A DNA stretch of 64,000 nt from JANSWP01 sp041941305. Its GTDB lineage: Bacteria; Bacteroidota; Bacteroidia; Chitinophagales; Saprospiraceae. A model generated the notes under the pieces. It saw only the letters and a list, made by a program, of their open reading frames with translations, had not been told where the DNA came from and did not search any database. Shown in pieces: positions 54,087-62,945 of this stretch. The position numbers were made by a program, and so were the translations under genes. Each line of letters opens with the position of its first letter. The stretch's first letter is position 1. The stretch covers positions 1 to 64,000 of the forward strand of contig JBGTQJ010000011.1 of NCBI GenBank assembly GCA_041941305.1. The letters are read 5' to 3'.

Positions 54087-55184
54087 TTGATTATTCTTTC
54101 TTACAACTTCCCACCAAACGATGGCGGCATTTCAAGAATGGCGGAAGAAATCATTGGGCAATTTAGAAAAAATGGGCGGGAGTTTCGATTGATAACTCAT
54201 GAAGAAGAATGGAAAGGAAAAGATATCAACATTGAAGTAGTTTCATCAAGGAGACCTTATCGGGAATTCCAATCTTTCAAACGAATTAGAAAATTAACTG
54301 GAATCATTTTGAGTACAATTTGGTATCCCGAGGGACTGTTAGCCTACTTTTCCAGGGCAAAAAAGAAAGTTGTTTTTGCACATGGCAGTGAATTATTACC
54401 ACACCCTTCCAAATTCAAAAACTTTTTTTTGCAAATAATGAAAAGAAGCGTTTTTGAATCAGCTGATTTAGTGATCGCAAATAGTCATTTCACAAAAAAA
54501 TTGGTCCTGGGTTTCGCTCCAAAGTCAAATGTGGTGATCATACATCCTTGCGTGAACCCCAAAAAGTTTTTACCGAAGTTAGGAGGCGAGTTCCCCAAAG
54601 GGGCAGGCAAGTTGCTTCCTAACTATCCTTCAAAAAAATTCATTATTTCTACTGTTGCTGTGGTTCAAGAACATAAAGGTTTCGACGTAGTATTCAGAGC
54701 CATTCAAAGACTTCCTGAAAGAGTAAAAGAGAAAGTTGCCTACCTGATTGCAGGCAATGGTCCAGAAGTGGAAAACCTAAAACAACTTGCTAGTAGGATG
54801 GAAATAGAGGACAATATTCAATGGCTTGGCTTTGTGCCTGAAGAAAAACTTATTGATGTATATCATGTGAGTGATTTATTTGTCCTTTGCTCCAAATCAA
54901 TGATTGAAAAAAGAAATGTTGAAGGTTTTGGAATGGTTCTTTTGGAAGCAATGGCTTGTGGAGTACCAGTGATTGGAAGCAAGTCAGGTGGCATTCCCGA
55001 AGCAATTGAATTTGGAGGAGGGGGAGATTTGATTGAAGAAGGTGATGATGAAACCCTTACTAAATTAATTGTCAAGCATTTTGAAAACAAAAAAGTGGAA
55101 GTAAATAACCACAGTTATATTATAGAAAATGCTACCTGGGGAAATTATTGTGAAAGACTGGAATCTGCCCTTTCGAAAATTTGA
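54087..55184 (+). CDS. Glycosyltransferase family 4
   Basis: 365-residue GT-B retaining glycosyltransferase acting in the cytoplasm on surface polysaccharide. It has N-terminal ILSYNFPPNDGGISRMAEE and the C-terminal nucleotide-sugar site (EGFGMVLLEAMACGVPVIGS, SGGIPEAIEFG, the E-x7-E motif). The only standard start is TTG at 54087. Upstream in frame the codons ATC GCA AAA ATA precede it, giving the usual family N-terminus 'xAKILII' with ATC where ATG is expected. An insert KLGGEFPKGAGKLLPNY (164-180), encoded by a palindromic repeat, lies in the linker between the two Rossmann domains. Its 3' end overlaps the convergent SGNH gene by 40 nt. Confidence 0.9.
   Translation: MIILSYNFPPNDGGISRMAEEIIGQFRKNGREFRLITHEEEWKGKDINIEVVSSRRPYREFQSFKRIRKLTGIILSTIWYPEGLLAYFSRAKKKVVFAHGSELLPHPSKFKNFFLQIMKRSVFESADLVIANSHFTKKLVLGFAPKSNVVIIHPCVNPKKFLPKLGGEFPKGAGKLLPNYPSKKFIISTVAVVQEHKGFDVVFRAIQRLPERVKEKVAYLIAGNGPEVENLKQLASRMEIEDNIQWLGFVPEEKLIDVYHVSDLFVLCSKSMIEKRNVEGFGMVLLEAMACGVPVIGSKSGGIPEAIEFGGGGDLIEEGDDETLTKLIVKHFENKKVEVNNHSYIIENATWGNYCERLESALSKI
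54578..54623 (+). repeat. In-frame 46-bp palindromic element, copy in the GT4 gene
   Basis: Starts GTTAGGAGGCGAGTT, centre CCCCAAAGGGG, ends AAGTTGCTTCCTAAC: an imperfect palindrome that matches the ligase copy at 42 of 46 bases. It encodes LGGEFPKGAGKLLPN within the interdomain linker and leaves the frame open. Both copies are preceded by AAG and followed by T. Confidence 0.92.
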
Positions 55185-56380
55185 TTGTATATAATTTCGC
55201 CAATTGTCTCAGCTGCCAAGGCTTGTCCTTTGTTATTCCAATGATCATCACTTGTTTTCAAGTATAGGGAATTTGGTGCATTTTGATAAAAAACGGGAAA
55301 AAGATTGATTGAATTTATTCCAAGAGATACGCAAATTTCTTCAACAAGGTTTGTCAGATTCCTCTGATTATAGTTGTCATAGCCAAAATAATCTTCGTAA
55401 GAGATCATAGCATTGGTAGTAATGTCAAAAATGGAAGGATGGATAGAAACGAAAAAGGGAATACTTACAGAATCAGCAAAGGCTTTAGCTTCCTTCAACA
55501 CCGCAGACATAAGCTTAACTTTCAAAGTTGATGATTCTTTTTGAGGAAAAAATGACAAATCATATTCGTAATGATCTTGAAAATGAGAATATCTACGAGG
55601 TGCTCTATTCTTAAAAACTTCATATTCACTTTCGCAAAGGTTTAAATACATATCAATCACCTCTTGTTTTTCAATTCCAAAAGTTTTCGTCAAAATTTTG
55701 TTTCCAGCTTTGACCAGCAATAAAGAATTGATATACTCTTTTATTCCAGGTTCTTTCTTCCATTGCATTATAAAAGTATCCACGGTCAATGCATGAGAAG
55801 ACTTAACTAAATCTCCATGTTCATCCAGATCAAAAAGGCGATTCCGGAGTATATCCCCAAAGTCATTATCAGTAGTAATGTGAAACAATACCAGGTCTGG
55901 CTTATACTTTTCGTATTCTTTTTTAAATCGAATTAAATACTGATCTGGTCCTGCACTGACAACTCCAGCATTAATGACTTCAATGTTTTTTCCAGTTTTA
56001 ACCCTCAACAATTTTTGCAATTGAAATGCAAAAGTGTTTTCCAGACTGGAAAAGCGCCCTTGAATATTGGAATCGCCATATATGATAATTCTGTAATCAG
56101 GTTCATCTAACATTTTTGGACCTCTAAATCCTTGGCTATTGGTTTGCCACCATACTATTTCTCCTCCGTTTTCTACACTCATCTGGTAGCCTTTTTTTGT
56201 ATTAGGTTTTAATGTGACCAAATAGTGGGGATCAAAAATGAAAGCAGGAGCCTCTTTCTTATACATTTGTTCAATGGCAGCTCTTCCTGGAAAAATCAAC
56301 CTGAGGATTCCCTCCAAAAACAGGAACAGAAGGAGAGATAGAAGGAGAATGATACCGGCGTCTCTGAATTGCTTCTTCAA
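55145..56380 (-). CDS. Membrane-anchored SGNH/GDSL hydrolase-like protein
   Basis: 411-residue protein with one N-terminal membrane helix (about 9-30, IILLLSLLLFLFLEGILRLI) and an extracytoplasmic domain. It has the GDS block IIIYGDSNIQGRF (Ser104), an oxyanion-type Gly/Asn segment (NAGVVSAGPDQY, HITTDNDFGD), and the catalytic Asp-x-x-His as TSDDHWNNKG (near 378-380). These features fit an SGNH esterase or AlgX/DHHW-like acetyltransferase that modifies polysaccharide. The adjacent ligase-like and GT4 genes support a cell-surface glycan role. Confidence 0.82.
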   Translation of the reverse strand: MKKQFRDAGIILLLSLLLFLFLEGILRLIFPGRAAIEQMYKKEAPAFIFDPHYLVTLKPNTKKGYQMSVENGGEIVWWQTNSQGFRGPKMLDEPDYRIIIYGDSNIQGRFSSLENTFAFQLQKLLRVKTGKNIEVINAGVVSAGPDQYLIRFKKEYEKYKPDLVLFHITTDNDFGDILRNRLFDLDEHGDLVKSSHALTVDTFIMQWKKEPGIKEYINSLLLVKAGNKILTKTFGIEKQEVIDMYLNLCESEYEVFKNRAPRRYSHFQDHYEYDLSFFPQKESSTLKVKLMSAVLKEAKAFADSVSIPFFVSIHPSIFDITTNAMISYEDYFGYDNYNQRNLTNLVEEICVSLGINSINLFPVFYQNAPNSLYLKTSDDHWNNKGQALAAETIGEIIYNQIFERADSSLSQ

Positions 56381-56402
56381 GATTATTCTTCTGTTTTGAT
56401 GA

Positions 56403-57182
56403 CTAAATCAATTCTTGCTTATCCAAAACTCCCATTCCAAAAAGTGCAAAATCATATTTAACAGGATCTTCTTTATCGAATGCCCGAAGGTTTTCGGTCA
56501 ATTCCAATACTGCTTGCCAATCCCTATGTTTTCTTTCCAAAAGTCCCATGCGCCTTGCGACTCTTTCAACATGGACATCGAGGGGCATCAATAATTGTGC
56601 AGGTTTAATATTTTTCCAAAGACCAAAGTCAACTCCTTTGCCATCATTCCTAACCATCCAGCGAAGAAACATATTGAGTTTTTTACAGGAGGATTTTCTG
56701 GCTGGGGTCGCCACATGTTTTCTTGTACGGTGTGGGGCATGCGGAAGTGCAAAAAATTGATTGTGAAAACTTTCTAGTGCTTTTCCAATATGGGGTTCCT
56801 CTTTCAAAAGATTTTTTGAAAAAGCAGTCTCCAGAGTATCATTTTGACGATAATAATTTTGAAAAAATTCCAAAAAATAAAGGGTATCTGTAGGCTGAAA
56901 GGTCCGATGCTTAAAAGTCAAAAAACGTTTTCTATCTTGCTCTGTATGATTGCTAATAAAATCATATGGAGTTCCATCCATCAAATCAATGAGCTCATTG
57001 GCTTTATTGATAATCGTTTTTCGCTGCCCCCAAGCCAGCATGGCCACCCAAAAACCAGTGATTTCAATATCTTGTAATTTAGAAAATCTGTGAGGAATTT
57101 GAATCGGGTCATCTACGATGAAATCAGGTCGATTGAATTGTTCGACTTGCTCATCTAGCAATTCTTTTAAGCTTTTTGTCAT
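56403..57182 (-). CDS. TIGR02757 (DUF2400) family protein
   Basis: 259-residue cytoplasmic protein of the TIGR02757 family, usual length. Recognisable blocks are EITGFWVAMLAWGQRKTIINK, RRFxxFKHRTFQPTD, KKLNMFLRWMVRNDGKGVDFGLW and QLLMPLDVHVERVARRMGL. The last two resemble the HhH-GPD DNA-glycosylase fold, so a nucleic-acid role has been suggested for the family; none is proven. 12 nt downstream of the S9 peptidase gene and 22 nt upstream of the SGNH gene, same strand. Confidence 0.88.
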   Translation of the reverse strand: MTKSLKELLDEQVEQFNRPDFIVDDPIQIPHRFSKLQDIEITGFWVAMLAWGQRKTIINKANELIDLMDGTPYDFISNHTEQDRKRFLTFKHRTFQPTDTLYFLEFFQNYYRQNDTLETAFSKNLLKEEPHIGKALESFHNQFFALPHAPHRTRKHVATPARKSSCKKLNMFLRWMVRNDGKGVDFGLWKNIKPAQLLMPLDVHVERVARRMGLLERKHRDWQAVLELTENLRAFDKEDPVKYDFALFGMGVLDKQELI

Positions 57183-57194
57183 GTTATTTGAATC

Positions 57195-59090
57195 CTAGCC
57201 TTTAATCTCTCCTTCTTTCTTTAAGTGTTCATTTAAAAACTCCAAAATCTTTCCATAAGCTTCTATCCGGTTTTCTTTTTTCACAAAACCGTGTCCTTCA
57301 TCTTCGAAAAGTACATATTCTACCGGAATTCCATTTTTCCTGGCAGCTTCTACAATTTCATCAGATTCTACCTGAAGTACACGTGGATCTGTTGCCCCCT
57401 GAAGGACCATCACAGGCTTCGTAATCTGGTCAGCATGAAAAAGCGGAGAAATGCGGTGTAATCTAACAGAATCCTGATATGGGTCGCCCATCTCTTCATA
57501 AAGTGCATCTTTGAAGGATTCCCACCAGGGTGGAATACTCTTCAGGGTTCTAAGCCAATTGGTTACGCCAAAAATATTGACCCCCACTTCAAATTCTTCT
57601 GGTTGATGCACCAAAGCTGCCATCGTCATGAATCCACCATAAGACCCTCCTATGATGCCTATCTTTTCACCATCAATATAATCCAAAGTCTGCATGTATT
57701 TTTTACCATAAACACAATCCATCAAATCATTCTCCCCATGGTTTTTGTCATCCATTCTGTTAAAAGTTCTCCCATAACCACTGCTCCCTCGATTGTTTAC
57801 CCCTAAGACCGCATAGCCATGATTGACCATGTATTGAATTAATGGGTTATAGGTTTGACGAGTTTGTCCACCAGGTCCACCGTGTACATAAACCATGGCA
57901 GGGACTGGATTTTCAACACTTGCCTGTTTTGGCTTATAGTATATCGCTGGTATTTCTACATTGTCAAATGAAGCATATCGAACCACATCCGCAGCGACTA
58001 AATCATTGGGGTCAATTTCTGAATTTAGTGTATTGGTGAGTTTTTTATGCTCCTTTGATTCAAAGTTATAAACATAAAGATTACTTGGAGAGTCTGAGCT
58101 GCCCACGTAAAAAGACATCAATTTTTCACTTCTTGAAATACTTACTGACGTAATGTCGCCTTTTTCAAATTTTGGAAAATCAACCAATTTACCTGATTTC
58201 ATGTCTGTAATATTCACCACCGTTTTGCCATCTTCATTGATACCTACAACTCTATATTTCCCGGTTCTTGAAAAATAGGCATAGGAAATATCCCAGGCAA
58301 CTTCCATGACTTTTTCCCGAGTACCTGAATCAATCAAGTAACGCATCAGGTACATATATTCACCACCATCATTTGTTCGATAATAAAGCGTGTTATTGTC
58401 TTTACCAAAGTCAGTAGCAAAATAAGCACTTTGATTTTCTGAAACTTTCGTTAAGTCCTGGCTTTCTCTATCATAAATAAAAAGATCTGAGTCACTCATA
58501 GTCACTGCCTTTGAGAAAGCGATGTATCGTTTATCATCAGAAATACCTCCGAAATCATAGCCGCCATCATTTTGATAAACTAAATTGCTTTCAAAATCCT
58601 CAATATCCATTTCATAAATATCCATGAATCGGGAATCGCGCTTATTATATCCATAAAAGAAACTTTTTAGGTCATATGCCCAACCGTAAAATAGGGCTCT
58701 TGCTGTCGAATCAGGGGTCAATTCCTGGACAGAACCATCCTCATTTCTCAAAAATAGATGCCAGATTTCATTTCCATTATTATCGCTTCTGTACAAAATG
58801 CGATTATCTTCAGGAAAAGTGCTTACAGAAAAAACAGAACCTGCTTTTGAGTTTGTTAGTGCTTCCATTTCACTCCCATCCACTGGAACAGCATAAGCAT
58901 TGAAAATACCAGATTGATCACTACTCACTAAAATTCGGCTATCATCTGGATAAAAACTAGCCCCAAATATTTGGGTGTTATTCATAAATTGTTCAATAGT
59001 ATATTGCTTGGGTACCGTATCATTTGTTGTTTCTTGTTGGCAAGAACAGAGAAAAAGAATAGCAAAAAAGCCTAGGAAATATCCTTTCAT
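57195..59090 (-). CDS. S9 family prolyl oligopeptidase-type lipoprotein
   Basis: 631-residue serine peptidase. It begins with a lipoprotein signal (FLCSCQQ, Cys17). An N-terminal seven-bladed propeller of WD40/TolB type covers about 30-370 (FGASFYPDDSRILVSSDQSG, DKRYIAFSKAV). The alpha/beta-hydrolase domain has the triad Ser483 in GGSYGGFM, Asp568 in GATDPRV and His600 in DEGHGFVKKENR. It should cleave short peptides, probably dipeptidyl- or acylaminoacyl-type, in the periplasm or at the outer membrane. First gene of a minus-strand run through 55145. Confidence 0.94.
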   Translation of the reverse strand: MKGYFLGFFAILFLCSCQQETTNDTVPKQYTIEQFMNNTQIFGASFYPDDSRILVSSDQSGIFNAYAVPVDGSEMEALTNSKAGSVFSVSTFPEDNRILYRSDNNGNEIWHLFLRNEDGSVQELTPDSTARALFYGWAYDLKSFFYGYNKRDSRFMDIYEMDIEDFESNLVYQNDGGYDFGGISDDKRYIAFSKAVTMSDSDLFIYDRESQDLTKVSENQSAYFATDFGKDNNTLYYRTNDGGEYMYLMRYLIDSGTREKVMEVAWDISYAYFSRTGKYRVVGINEDGKTVVNITDMKSGKLVDFPKFEKGDITSVSISRSEKLMSFYVGSSDSPSNLYVYNFESKEHKKLTNTLNSEIDPNDLVAADVVRYASFDNVEIPAIYYKPKQASVENPVPAMVYVHGGPGGQTRQTYNPLIQYMVNHGYAVLGVNNRGSSGYGRTFNRMDDKNHGENDLMDCVYGKKYMQTLDYIDGEKIGIIGGSYGGFMTMAALVHQPEEFEVGVNIFGVTNWLRTLKSIPPWWESFKDALYEEMGDPYQDSVRLHRISPLFHADQITKPVMVLQGATDPRVLQVESDEIVEAARKNGIPVEYVLFEDEGHGFVKKENRIEAYGKILEFLNEHLKKEGEIKG

Positions 59091-59324
59091 TTTGTTTGTG
59101 ATTTACTGTTTAAAAAATGCGTTGACGAAAGTACATAAATATTGAAAAAGGATTGAATTTAAGGGATTTTCGAAAGGATGAAAGGAATTAAAATTGCTAA
59201 AGAGAAAAAGCTAATTTTGGACATCGTAATTTTTGAAATAAATTTTTATCGAAATCCTGTTTTTTCTCCAAAAAAAATGAAAAACTTCGCGCTCCAAATT
59301 ATTTCCTAACTAAAATCTTAAACC

Positions 59325-60251
59325 ATGCAGGTGAATTGGAAAGGTGTTTATCCAGCCGTTACGACTAAGTTTCACAAAAATGGTGATCTGGATGTCCCAG
59401 CATTTTTGAAAAACATCAATGCCCAAGTTGATGCTGGTGTAGACGGCATTATCATTGGTGGCTCACTTGGAGAAAATAGCACCATTACTCAAGACGAAAG
59501 AATTGAATTGGTCAATGCCTCACTGGAAAGCGTTGGTGACAGGGTTCCCATCATCATCAATATTGCAGAAGGTTCCACCAGAAGCGCCATTCAATTGGCA
59601 CAACGAGCACAAAAAAATGGCGCACATGGCATCATGTTATTGCCTCCTATGATGTACAAACCCACTGACAGGGAAACAACTGATTTTTTTAAAACGGTTG
59701 CACTCAATACAGACCTACCTATTCTGGTTTACAATAATCCAGTTGATTACAAAATTGAAGTAACATTGGATATGTTTGAAGAACTAATCCAGTGTGATAA
59801 TATCCAGGCAGTAAAAGAAAGTACACGTGATATCTCAAATGTAACCAGAATGAAAACCCGCTTCGGTGATCGTATTAAAGTTATGTGTGGCGTAGACACA
59901 CTTGCATTGGAAGAATTATTGATGGGTGCTGATGGTTGGGTAGCAGGATTGGTAGACGCATTTCCAGCTGAAACTGTGGCCATTTTTCGCCTGGCAAAAT
60001 CCGGTAGAACTGCGGAAGCCTTGGAAATTTACCGCTGGTTTTTGCCAATTTTGGAATTGGATATTAGCCCACAATTGGTTCAAAACATCAAGCTTGCAGA
60101 GGTAATGACCGGCTTGGGCACAGAATATGTCAGACCTCCAAGGCAAACCTTGAAAGGAAATGAAAGAGAACGTGTTGTGAAGATTTTGGAAAATGGATTG
60201 GCGAATCGACCTACATTGCCAGATTATATGAATATTGAAATCCCAGCCTAA
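59325..60251 (+). CDS. DapA-family aldolase, likely pyrroline-4-hydroxy-2-carboxylate deaminase
   Basis: 308-residue TIM-barrel class I aldolase. The Schiff-base Lys164 is in IQAVKESTRD, Tyr136 in ILVYNNP, and the substrate loop is GGSLGENSTIT (45-55). Members with dihydrodipicolinate synthase activity normally have GGTTGE; this variant and the two following genes point to the hydroxyproline pathway, where this enzyme deaminates and dehydrates pyrroline-4-hydroxy-2-carboxylate to 2-oxoglutarate semialdehyde. First gene of a three-gene operon. Confidence 0.85.
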   Translation: MQVNWKGVYPAVTTKFHKNGDLDVPAFLKNINAQVDAGVDGIIIGGSLGENSTITQDERIELVNASLESVGDRVPIIINIAEGSTRSAIQLAQRAQKNGAHGIMLLPPMMYKPTDRETTDFFKTVALNTDLPILVYNNPVDYKIEVTLDMFEELIQCDNIQAVKESTRDISNVTRMKTRFGDRIKVMCGVDTLALEELLMGADGWVAGLVDAFPAETVAIFRLAKSGRTAEALEIYRWFLPILELDISPQLVQNIKLAEVMTGLGTEYVRPPRQTLKGNERERVVKILENGLANRPTLPDYMNIEIPA

Positions 60252-60296
60252 ACATTTAATCTTCTTTTTTGGGGCAGTTTTTTTAATAAACTACTT

Positions 60297-60321
60297 AATC
60301 GTCCGCACAATATGGACGATT
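60297..60321. repeat. Small hairpin before the aldehyde dehydrogenase gene
   Basis: AATCGTCC-gcacaatat-GGACGATT, 15 nt before the next start, with AT-rich flanks (TTA/TAA) that extend pairing weakly. It could bind a regulator or act as a weak intra-operon attenuator. Confidence 0.5.
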
Positions 60322-60335
60322 ATTAAAAAACAAAT

Positions 60336-61925
60336 ATGATTACTCAAAACATTATCGGATATCAAACTTCAGCTCAAGGGACAGACTCGTTTTCTGCCAC
60401 CAATCCAGAAAGCAAGGAAACCTTGACAGGAAATTTCCCTGTTGCTACGCCAAAAGAAGTGGATTTGGCAGTTCAAAAATCATGGCTTGCATGGAAAACT
60501 TATCGCTACCTTTCTGGAAAACAAAAGTCCGCATTTTTAAATGCCATTGCCCAAGAAATAGAAAATTTAGGAGATGATTTAGTAATAAGAGTAATGCAGG
60601 AAAGCGGATTGCCAGAAGGAAGGGTTAGAGGTGAAAGAGGGCGAACCTGTAATCAACTTCGCTTATTTGCCAAAGTTGTTGAGGAAGGTAGTTGGGTGGA
60701 AGCTAGGATTGATAAAGCACAGCCTGACCGACAGCCTATTCCAAAGGCAGATATTCGCAGAATGTTGCAATCTACCGGTCCCGTAGTTGTATTTACAGCA
60801 AGTAATTTCCCACTGGCATTCTCAACTGCTGGTGGAGATACTGCATCGGCTTTAGCTGCAGGATGTCCGGTTATTGTAAAAGGACATCCATCTCATCCGG
60901 GTACAAATGTTTTAATTTCTACTGCTATTCAAAAGGCTGCAGAAAAAACAAATATGCCCGATGGCGTATTTTCATCACTCAATTCTAAAGGACACGAAGT
61001 TGGTATTCAATTAGTTAAGCATCCCTTGGTTAAGTCGGTCGCATTTACTGGTTCCTTAAGAGGTGGAAAGGCCTTGTATGATATAGCCAACCAAAGAGAA
61101 GAACCCATTCCAGTATTTGCTGAAATGGGCAGCGTAAATCCTGTTTTTTTACTTCCCGAAAAAATAAAATCCAGCACCAAGTCTTTAGCGACTCAATTAG
61201 CCAATTCAGTCAACCTGGGTGCTGGACAGTTCTGTACCAATCCGGGATTATTGCTTGCCTTGGACAATGAACATACGACCGCCTTTTTAGGGGAATTAAA
61301 AGCGGCTTTTGAAAAATTAATTCCATCAACCATGCTCAATCAGGGCATTTTTGCAAATTATAATTCCGGGAAAGCTCATTGCCTTAATATTGATGGCGTT
61401 AAAGCAGAATATGTGCAGGCGAATGGCGAAACTGAACATTGGAAAGGCTATCCGGCTGTCGCATCTGTTTCTGGAGAAGTGTTTCTAGATAACTCCCATT
61501 TACAGGAAGAAGTTTTTGGCCCATTTACCCTTCTTGTCCTATGCAAAAACAAAGCTCAAATGGAAGCTATTGCAGAAAATCTAAAAGGACAGCTGACTGC
61601 AACTCTAATGGGGCATGATGAAGAATTAAGTGCCTGGAAAAGCTTATTTCATATTCTCCAGGAAAAGGCGGGGCGTGTCATTTTCAACGGTGTGCCAACC
61701 GGTGTGGAGGTTTGCCATTCAATGCAACATGGTGGCCCTTTTCCAGCTACTACTGATGGAAGATATACATCAGTAGGAACGGCTGCCATCAAGCGTTTTG
61801 CCAGACCAGTCGCTTTCCAAAGCTGTCTGGAAGACTTACTTCCTGAAGCTTTAAAAAGTGAAAACCCTTTGAATATCTGGAGAACAATAGATGGAGCATG
61901 GACGAAGGAAGGAATCAAATCTTAA
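60336..61925 (+). CDS. NADP-dependent 2-oxoglutarate semialdehyde dehydrogenase
   Basis: 529-residue aldehyde dehydrogenase of the alpha-ketoglutaric semialdehyde (2,5-dioxopentanoate) type. General base Glu263 is in FAEMGSVNPVF and nucleophile Cys300 in GAGQFCTNPG. Cofactor-site residues are in FTASNFPLAFSTAGGDTAS, VKGHPSHPGT and FTGSLRGGK. It oxidises 2-oxoglutarate semialdehyde to 2-oxoglutarate, the last step of hydroxyproline breakdown. It follows the DapA-like gene and precedes the epimerase with a 15-nt gap, so one operon is likely. Confidence 0.92.
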   Translation: MITQNIIGYQTSAQGTDSFSATNPESKETLTGNFPVATPKEVDLAVQKSWLAWKTYRYLSGKQKSAFLNAIAQEIENLGDDLVIRVMQESGLPEGRVRGERGRTCNQLRLFAKVVEEGSWVEARIDKAQPDRQPIPKADIRRMLQSTGPVVVFTASNFPLAFSTAGGDTASALAAGCPVIVKGHPSHPGTNVLISTAIQKAAEKTNMPDGVFSSLNSKGHEVGIQLVKHPLVKSVAFTGSLRGGKALYDIANQREEPIPVFAEMGSVNPVFLLPEKIKSSTKSLATQLANSVNLGAGQFCTNPGLLLALDNEHTTAFLGELKAAFEKLIPSTMLNQGIFANYNSGKAHCLNIDGVKAEYVQANGETEHWKGYPAVASVSGEVFLDNSHLQEEVFGPFTLLVLCKNKAQMEAIAENLKGQLTATLMGHDEELSAWKSLFHILQEKAGRVIFNGVPTGVEVCHSMQHGGPFPATTDGRYTSVGTAAIKRFARPVAFQSCLEDLLPEALKSENPLNIWRTIDGAWTKEGIKS

Positions 61926-61940
61926 AAAAGAGATGCGCCA

Positions 61941-62942
61941 ATGCGAAAAACCTTTTTCTGTGTAGATGCCCACACTTGTGGGAACCCTGTAAGACTGGTT
62001 GCTGGAGGAGGTCCAAACCTTCAAGGCAACTCAATGGGTGAACGCCGCTTACATTTTCTTAAAGAATACGACTGGATTCGAAAAGGATTGATGTTTGAAC
62101 CGCGTGGGCATGACATGATGTCTGGAAGTATTTTATACCCTCCTGTGAATGAAGCAAATGATGTAGGTGTGCTTTTTATTGAAACAAGCGGCTGTTTGCC
62201 AATGTGCGGACATGGAACCATTGGCACGGTAACAATTGCTGTTGAAGAGGGATTGGTACAACCTAAAACCCCCGGAAAATTGCGTTTGGAAACTCCAGCA
62301 GGGCTTGTTTTAGTCGATTTCATTCAGGAAGGACAAAAAGTCAAATCTGTGAAATTGACCAATATCCCATCCTTTTTGTACAAAGAAGCGCTGGAAGTAG
62401 AATGCCCTGAATTGGGGCTCCTAAAAGTAGATGTAGCTTATGGAGGAAATTTCTACGCCATTGTGGATCCACAAGAAAACTTTAAAGGGCTGGAAAATCA
62501 TACAGCTGCCGACTTCATCAGGTGGAGTCCTGTAATAAGAGAGCGGTTAAATGGTGCTTATCAATTCCTTCATCCCGAAGATGAAAAAATCAGTGGTTTG
62601 AGCCATTTACTTTGGACAGGTAAACCCCAATCCTCGAATGCCGATGCCCGAAATGCCGTGTTTTATGGAGACAAAGCCATTGACCGTTCTCCCTGTGGTA
62701 CAGGAACCTCTGCAAGAATGGCGCAATGGGCGGCAAAAGGAAAGTTAAAAGAAGGAGAAACTTTTGTTCACGAAAGCATTATTGGCAGTCAGTTTATTGG
62801 AAAAATAGAAGGCATTACCAAATGTGGTGAATTTGATGCCATCATTCCCAGCATACAGGGTTGGGCAAAAATCACAGGTCACAATAATATTATCATTGAT
62901 TCAGAGGATGATCCTTATGCTTTCGGCTTTCAGGTAATTTAA
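61941..62942 (+). CDS. 4-hydroxyproline 2-epimerase (proline racemase family)
   Basis: 333-residue cofactor-independent epimerase that converts trans-4-hydroxy-L-proline to cis-4-hydroxy-D-proline. Both catalytic cysteines are present: Cys89 in LPMCGHGTIG and Cys252 in RSPCGTGTSARM. This rules out the Thr-containing trans-3-hydroxyproline dehydratase type. FFCVDAHTCGNPVR and LMFEPRGHDMMSGSILYPP are the epimerase-class blocks. Third gene of the hydroxyproline operon. The expected D-hydroxyproline dehydrogenase is not in the window. Confidence 0.93.
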   Translation: MRKTFFCVDAHTCGNPVRLVAGGGPNLQGNSMGERRLHFLKEYDWIRKGLMFEPRGHDMMSGSILYPPVNEANDVGVLFIETSGCLPMCGHGTIGTVTIAVEEGLVQPKTPGKLRLETPAGLVLVDFIQEGQKVKSVKLTNIPSFLYKEALEVECPELGLLKVDVAYGGNFYAIVDPQENFKGLENHTAADFIRWSPVIRERLNGAYQFLHPEDEKISGLSHLLWTGKPQSSNADARNAVFYGDKAIDRSPCGTGTSARMAQWAAKGKLKEGETFVHESIIGSQFIGKIEGITKCGEFDAIIPSIQGWAKITGHNNIIIDSEDDPYAFGFQVI

Positions 62943-62945
62943 TTT

